Below are positions 15,840-18,426 of a stretch of 18,426 nt of DNA, piece by piece. Numbering within the stretch: the first letter of the stretch is position 1; the number at the start of each line of letters is the position of its first letter. A program made the translations under genes and the position numbers. This DNA comes from Bacteroides sp. (GTDB taxonomy: Bacteria; Bacteroidota; Bacteroidia; Bacteroidales; Bacteroidaceae). The notes under the pieces were generated by a model that worked only from the letters and a program-made list of their open reading frames with translations, had not been told where the DNA came from and made no database searches. The stretch covers positions 1 through 18,426 of the forward strand of contig DXOJ01000131.1 of assembly GCA_019412865.1 (NCBI GenBank), written 5' to 3'.

Positions 15840-16757
15840 ATGGAAAAGACCGACTCTTCGCCTTTATCCCGACAAGCGCTGTACGCAGATAAAAAACAAT
15901 GGAATCAATTCCTTTCTATTTTTTTATTAGCAGTGGGCGTTGGTTTTACAGTGGCAGGAATTATCTTCTTCTTTGCCTACAACTGGGAGGAATTACCCAA
16001 ATTTGCAAAGTTAGGAATAGTAGAAGTGTTATTAGTAGCTTCTGTCCTGCTCGCTACATTCACGCATTGGAATAAGCTCGTCAAACAAATTCTCCTGACC
16101 GGAGCTACATTCCTGATAGGCACGCTTTTAGCTGTCTTCGGACAAATCTACCAAACGGGAGCCGATGCTTACGATCTTTTCCTGGGATGGACTCTCTTCA
16201 CTATTCTCTGGGCGGTTGCTATCCGTTTCGCTCCGTTATGGCTGACGTTCATCGGATTACTTTGTACTACGATATGGTTGTACAATATACAGATTGCCAG
16301 TGCCAACTCCTGGGAAATGACTTTGCTGGCCAATGCAGTAACCTGGATATGTGCCTTAACAACGATCATCACGGAATGGATGAGTGTAAAAGGTCATTTG
16401 GACAGAAACAATCGCTGGTTTGTCAGTCTTCTTTCACTGGCTACTATTATACATACCAGTTTTCTGTTAATGATGACAATCTGCGAAGAGAATGCCATAT
16501 TGTCTGTTCCTCTCATAAGCACCCTCCTTTTATTCTCTGCGGGACTTTGGTATGGATGGAAAGTAAAAAGCCTGTTCTATCTGGCTATCATTCCGTTTGC
16601 TGCGTTAATGATTCTATTGACTACATTCATATCACAAAGCGGTCTTAGGGATGTTCAGATATTCTTCTACGGAGGGGTTATTGTCATCACCGGAACAACT
16701 TTACTCATTTACATCATTCTTCATCTAAAAAAGCAATGGTATGACACAGAAGCATAG
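15840..16757 (+). CDS. DUF2157 multi-spanning membrane protein
   Basis: The 305-residue protein begins with a 20-residue polar cytoplasmic head, then runs as about eight or nine hydrophobic helices to the end. The DUF2157 signature is visible as YNWEELPKFAKLG near 47-59 and FGQIYQTGADAYDLFLGW near 100-117. That second stretch carries the conserved polar Gln, Thr and Asp residues between two helices. The molecular function of the family is unknown, and no catalytic site is evident. ATG 15840 is preferred over ATG 15810 because the latter lies inside the -7 promoter element. The stop overlaps the start of the DUF4401 gene by 17 bases. DUF2157, DUF4401 and GDYXXLXY genes commonly occur together, so the product probably forms a membrane complex with its neighbours (inference). 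Confidence 0.87.
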   Translation: MEKTDSSPLSRQALYADKKQWNQFLSIFLLAVGVGFTVAGIIFFFAYNWEELPKFAKLGIVEVLLVASVLLATFTHWNKLVKQILLTGATFLIGTLLAVFGQIYQTGADAYDLFLGWTLFTILWAVAIRFAPLWLTFIGLLCTTIWLYNIQIASANSWEMTLLANAVTWICALTTIITEWMSVKGHLDRNNRWFVSLLSLATIIHTSFLLMMTICEENAILSVPLISTLLLFSAGLWYGWKVKSLFYLAIIPFAALMILLTTFISQSGLRDVQIFFYGGVIVITGTTLLIYIILHLKKQWYDTEA

Positions 16758-17715
16758 CCTCACCATTCAAGCCGTATCTATTATCGGAGGAATCCTGACG
16801 GCTATTTTCTTTCTGGGATTTCTGGCACTTGCCAGAATCCTCCGCTCCGATATTTCTTGCCTGATTGTAGGAAGTATATTAATTCTCACTACCCTAACAA
16901 TCAGCCGCATGGTGATCCGGTCTTTTCTGGATGCAATGAACATCACTTTATACATAGCCGGGTGTGTATTGATTGGTTTTGGTATAAATGCCAGCATTAA
17001 TATCCTCTTCACTACACTTATAGGAATCAGTATTCTCACATTCTTGTTATCAAGAGGGTTTATCCTCCCCTTTCTTTCAGTCATTCTGTTTAATATATCT
17101 TTCTTCGGAGAAGCCGCCCATGTCTTTTCTTCGTTTTATCCCTTGCAAATAGCTGTAGTTCCTATCCTTGCACTATTTCTATTTGCCAACATCTTTGAAA
17201 CTAAGTTGTTTGAATGTATAGGAACAAAGAATTACTTTTCCAAATACAAACCATTTCATTTCGGATTATTCATATCCGGTATCGTCTCACTGGGAGGATT
17301 ATCAATCAATTATCTGATATCAGAAACAAATAGCTGGCTTGTATCCTGCATACTGTCTGTTTGTATATGGATCGGTATTCTTATAATGGTTCAACGAATC
17401 ATGCAGGTCATGAAAGTGGATCATCCGGTGAATCAGATTGGTATCTATATTCTTTGTATTGTTATCTGTCTGCCTACCGTGTTTGCTCCTTATTTATCCG
17501 GCAGTTTGTTGCTGATTCTAATATGTTTCCATTATGGCTACAAAGCGGAGTGTGCTGCCTCGCTTCTTCTTTTTATCTATGCCGTTTCCAAATACTATTA
17601 TGATTTGAATTTGAGCCTGCTCACCAAATCCATGACGCTTTTCTTCATCGGAATTGCATGTATTACAGCCTGGTATTTCTTCACTCAAAAAAGAACAAGA
17701 CATGAAAAAGTATAG
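16741..17715 (+). CDS. DUF4401 multi-spanning membrane protein
   Basis: The 324-residue protein is almost entirely hydrophobic, with about ten predicted helices and short basic or polar loops, matching the DUF4401 family by composition and gene order. I see no catalytic motif. The start ATG lies inside the end of the DUF2157 gene (17-base overlap), and its own stop overlaps the start of the next gene by 14 bases. Such overlaps suggest translational coupling and fixed stoichiometry. The C-terminus ends in a basic tail (QKRTRHEKV), suggesting a cytoplasmic end. Function is unknown; it is assigned with moderate certainty, mainly from context with DUF2157 and GDYXXLXY partners. Confidence 0.82.
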   Translation: MTQKHSLTIQAVSIIGGILTAIFFLGFLALARILRSDISCLIVGSILILTTLTISRMVIRSFLDAMNITLYIAGCVLIGFGINASINILFTTLIGISILTFLLSRGFILPFLSVILFNISFFGEAAHVFSSFYPLQIAVVPILALFLFANIFETKLFECIGTKNYFSKYKPFHFGLFISGIVSLGGLSINYLISETNSWLVSCILSVCIWIGILIMVQRIMQVMKVDHPVNQIGIYILCIVICLPTVFAPYLSGSLLLILICFHYGYKAECAASLLLFIYAVSKYYYDLNLSLLTKSMTLFFIGIACITAWYFFTQKRTRHEKV

Positions 17716-18199
17716 CCGAATATTGATTATTGCAAACCTGATACTGCTACTGGGATATTTCAACTGGTCGGTTTATAAAAAAGAGCAAACTTTGAAAGAC
17801 GGACAGTTGATTTTGTTACAGCTAGCTCCCGTCGATCCCCGCTCTCTTATGCAAGGAGACTATATGAGGCTTAGCTACAAAGAAGCTTCATCAGATCTGC
17901 TAGACCAACAAACTGCCATACGCGGTTATGCCATACTTCAAATTGACAGTAATCAAGTAGGAAAAATAGTGCGGCTGCAAAACGCTTTAGAGCCTGTAAA
18001 CGACAATGAGCTAGTCATCAAATATAAAATAGTACGTCACCGGATCTTCCTCGGTGCCGAGTCTTTCTTCTTTGAAGAGGGACAAGATACTCTTTATCAA
18101 AAAGCCGTATATGGCGGGCTGAAAGTGGATGGTAAAGGCCAAAGCCTACTCGTAGGACTGTATGACGAGAACTTCCATTATATTCAATCCGATAAATAA
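17702..18199 (+). CDS. GDYXXLXY-family membrane-anchored protein
   Basis: The 165-residue protein has one N-terminal membrane helix (about 6-22) and then a soluble domain likely facing the periplasm. The family signature GDYMRLSY is at 52-59, preceded by DPRSLMQ as is usual. A second conserved patch GAESFFFEEG is at 118-127. The family's role is unknown. It is the third gene of the DUF2157-DUF4401 operon, starting 14 bases before the DUF4401 stop. An in-frame upstream start at 17654 would overlap that gene further and would add a non-conserved leader, so ATG 17702 is chosen. The helix could also be an uncleaved signal anchor. Confidence 0.88.
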   Translation: MKKYSRILIIANLILLLGYFNWSVYKKEQTLKDGQLILLQLAPVDPRSLMQGDYMRLSYKEASSDLLDQQTAIRGYAILQIDSNQVGKIVRLQNALEPVNDNELVIKYKIVRHRIFLGAESFFFEEGQDTLYQKAVYGGLKVDGKGQSLLVGLYDENFHYIQSDK

Positions 18200-18210
18200 A
18201 TAATAATGAA

Positions 18211-18240
18211 AAAGCCCGGACTTTCGCAAGCCCGGACTTT
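18211..18240 (-). terminator. Hairpin that pairs fully only as - strand RNA
   Basis: Arms 18211-18223 and 18228-18240 flank a 4-base loop. Read on the + strand the stem has two A-C mismatches and only CTATATTC after it. Read on the - strand the same positions are G-U wobbles, the loop is a GCGA (GNRA) tetraloop, and a U-run follows. It therefore should end a transcript entering from the right, although it may also slow the GDYXXLXY operon, which stops at 18199. Confidence 0.62.
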
Positions 18241-18252
18241 CTATATTCTCAA

Positions 18253-18321
18253 AACATCTCCTTAATCTATAGGGAAATAAGGGACTAGCAAATTGGTTTC
18301 TAGTGTAAATAAGGAGATGTT
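18253..18321. repeat. Long hairpin with nested inner stem
   Basis: Outer arms 18253-18264 and 18310-18321 match perfectly over 12 bp. Inside, 18284-18288 pairs with 18300-18304, with a further AAA/TTT pairing past a bulged C. No T-tract follows closely on either strand, so it is not a plain terminator. It may belong to an RNA leader or trailer; the function is unknown. Confidence 0.55.
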
Positions 18322-18360
18322 ATGAAATAAAAAAAAGGGATACCTGTGGGAAATAAGGGA
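18272..18360. repeat. Direct repeat of 13 bp in two neighbouring hairpin loops
   Basis: GGGAAATAAGGGA occurs at 18272-18284 and again, identically, at 18348-18360, each time inside the loop of a different hairpin. Identical loops in separate stems suggest either duplication or a shared binding or pairing target. Confidence 0.5.
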
Positions 18361-18371
18361 GGTATCCCTTT
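18329..18371 (-). terminator. Perfect 12-bp hairpin with T-tract on the - strand
   Basis: Arms 18334-18345 and 18360-18371 are perfectly complementary with a 14-base loop. The A8 run at 18329-18336 gives a strong T-tract on the - strand. It is a good intrinsic terminator for a - strand transcript starting to the right of the window. Confidence 0.65.
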
Positions 18372-18391
18372 CTATAAGAAGAACAGAATTG

Positions 18392-18422
18392 GAAGGATTG
18401 ACTTTCACAAGCCAAATCCTTC
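18392..18422 (-). repeat. Hairpin with GUGA tetraloop on the - strand, related to the one at 18211-18240
   Basis: Outer arms 18392-18399 and 18415-18422 pair perfectly. On the - strand an inner stem with one bulged U and one G-U pair closes on a GUGA loop. Its central GACTTTCACAAGCC (18400-18413, + strand) differs by one base from 18219-18232. The window ends before any T-tract could be judged. Confidence 0.5.
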
Positions 18423-18426
18423 ACTC

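Noticed and set aside
18311..18330. AAGGAG followed by ATG AAA TAA, resembling a start-stop leader peptide
   Set aside because: Bacteroides depends little on Shine-Dalgarno pairing, and the AAGGAG is part of a hairpin arm, so the pattern is probably coincidence.

Overview
The window looks like chromosomal DNA of a Bacteroides-type gut anaerobe (Bacteroidales). The reasons are the moderate GC content, start sites without strong Shine-Dalgarno sequences, several exact matches to the Bacteroidetes -7 promoter element TAnnTTTG (7-14, 12238-12245, 15809-15816), and the protein families present. These assignments come from reading motifs; no database search was run. No rRNA, tRNA, CRISPR array, insertion sequence or prophage gene was recognised.

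Left third (1-7940, + strand): a tight four-gene unit. It encodes a membrane rhomboid protease with extra N- and C-terminal domains, an unrecognised 139-residue protein, a 1686-residue DUF4132 (YehI/MolR-like) protein, and a free methionine-(R)-sulfoxide reductase. Spacings are 7, 38 and 7 bases. A -7 element lies at the left edge, and two strong hairpins with opposite T-tracts follow the last gene. This is the least understood part of the window and the best candidate for an undescribed system.

Middle (7937-13708, - strand): a cbpA-like J-domain co-chaperone with its cbpM-like modulator; an outer-membrane Omp85-type barrel without POTRA domains whose gene overlaps a phosphoethanolamine transferase gene by 14 bases; a PLP-dependent low-specificity threonine aldolase; and a small winged-helix protein with its own terminator. 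The barrel and transferase form an envelope-modification pair, and the J-protein and modulator form a proteostasis pair.

Right third (13709-18426, + strand): a divergent intergenic region with a small palindrome, then a PoxB-like ThDP-dependent pyruvate:quinone oxidoreductase with a terminator. After that comes a three-gene overlapping operon for membrane proteins of unknown function (DUF2157, DUF4401 and a GDYXXLXY protein). The last 230 bases hold no gene but four hairpins. At least two of these are built to terminate transcripts entering from the right on the - strand, and the hairpins share sequence motifs with one another.
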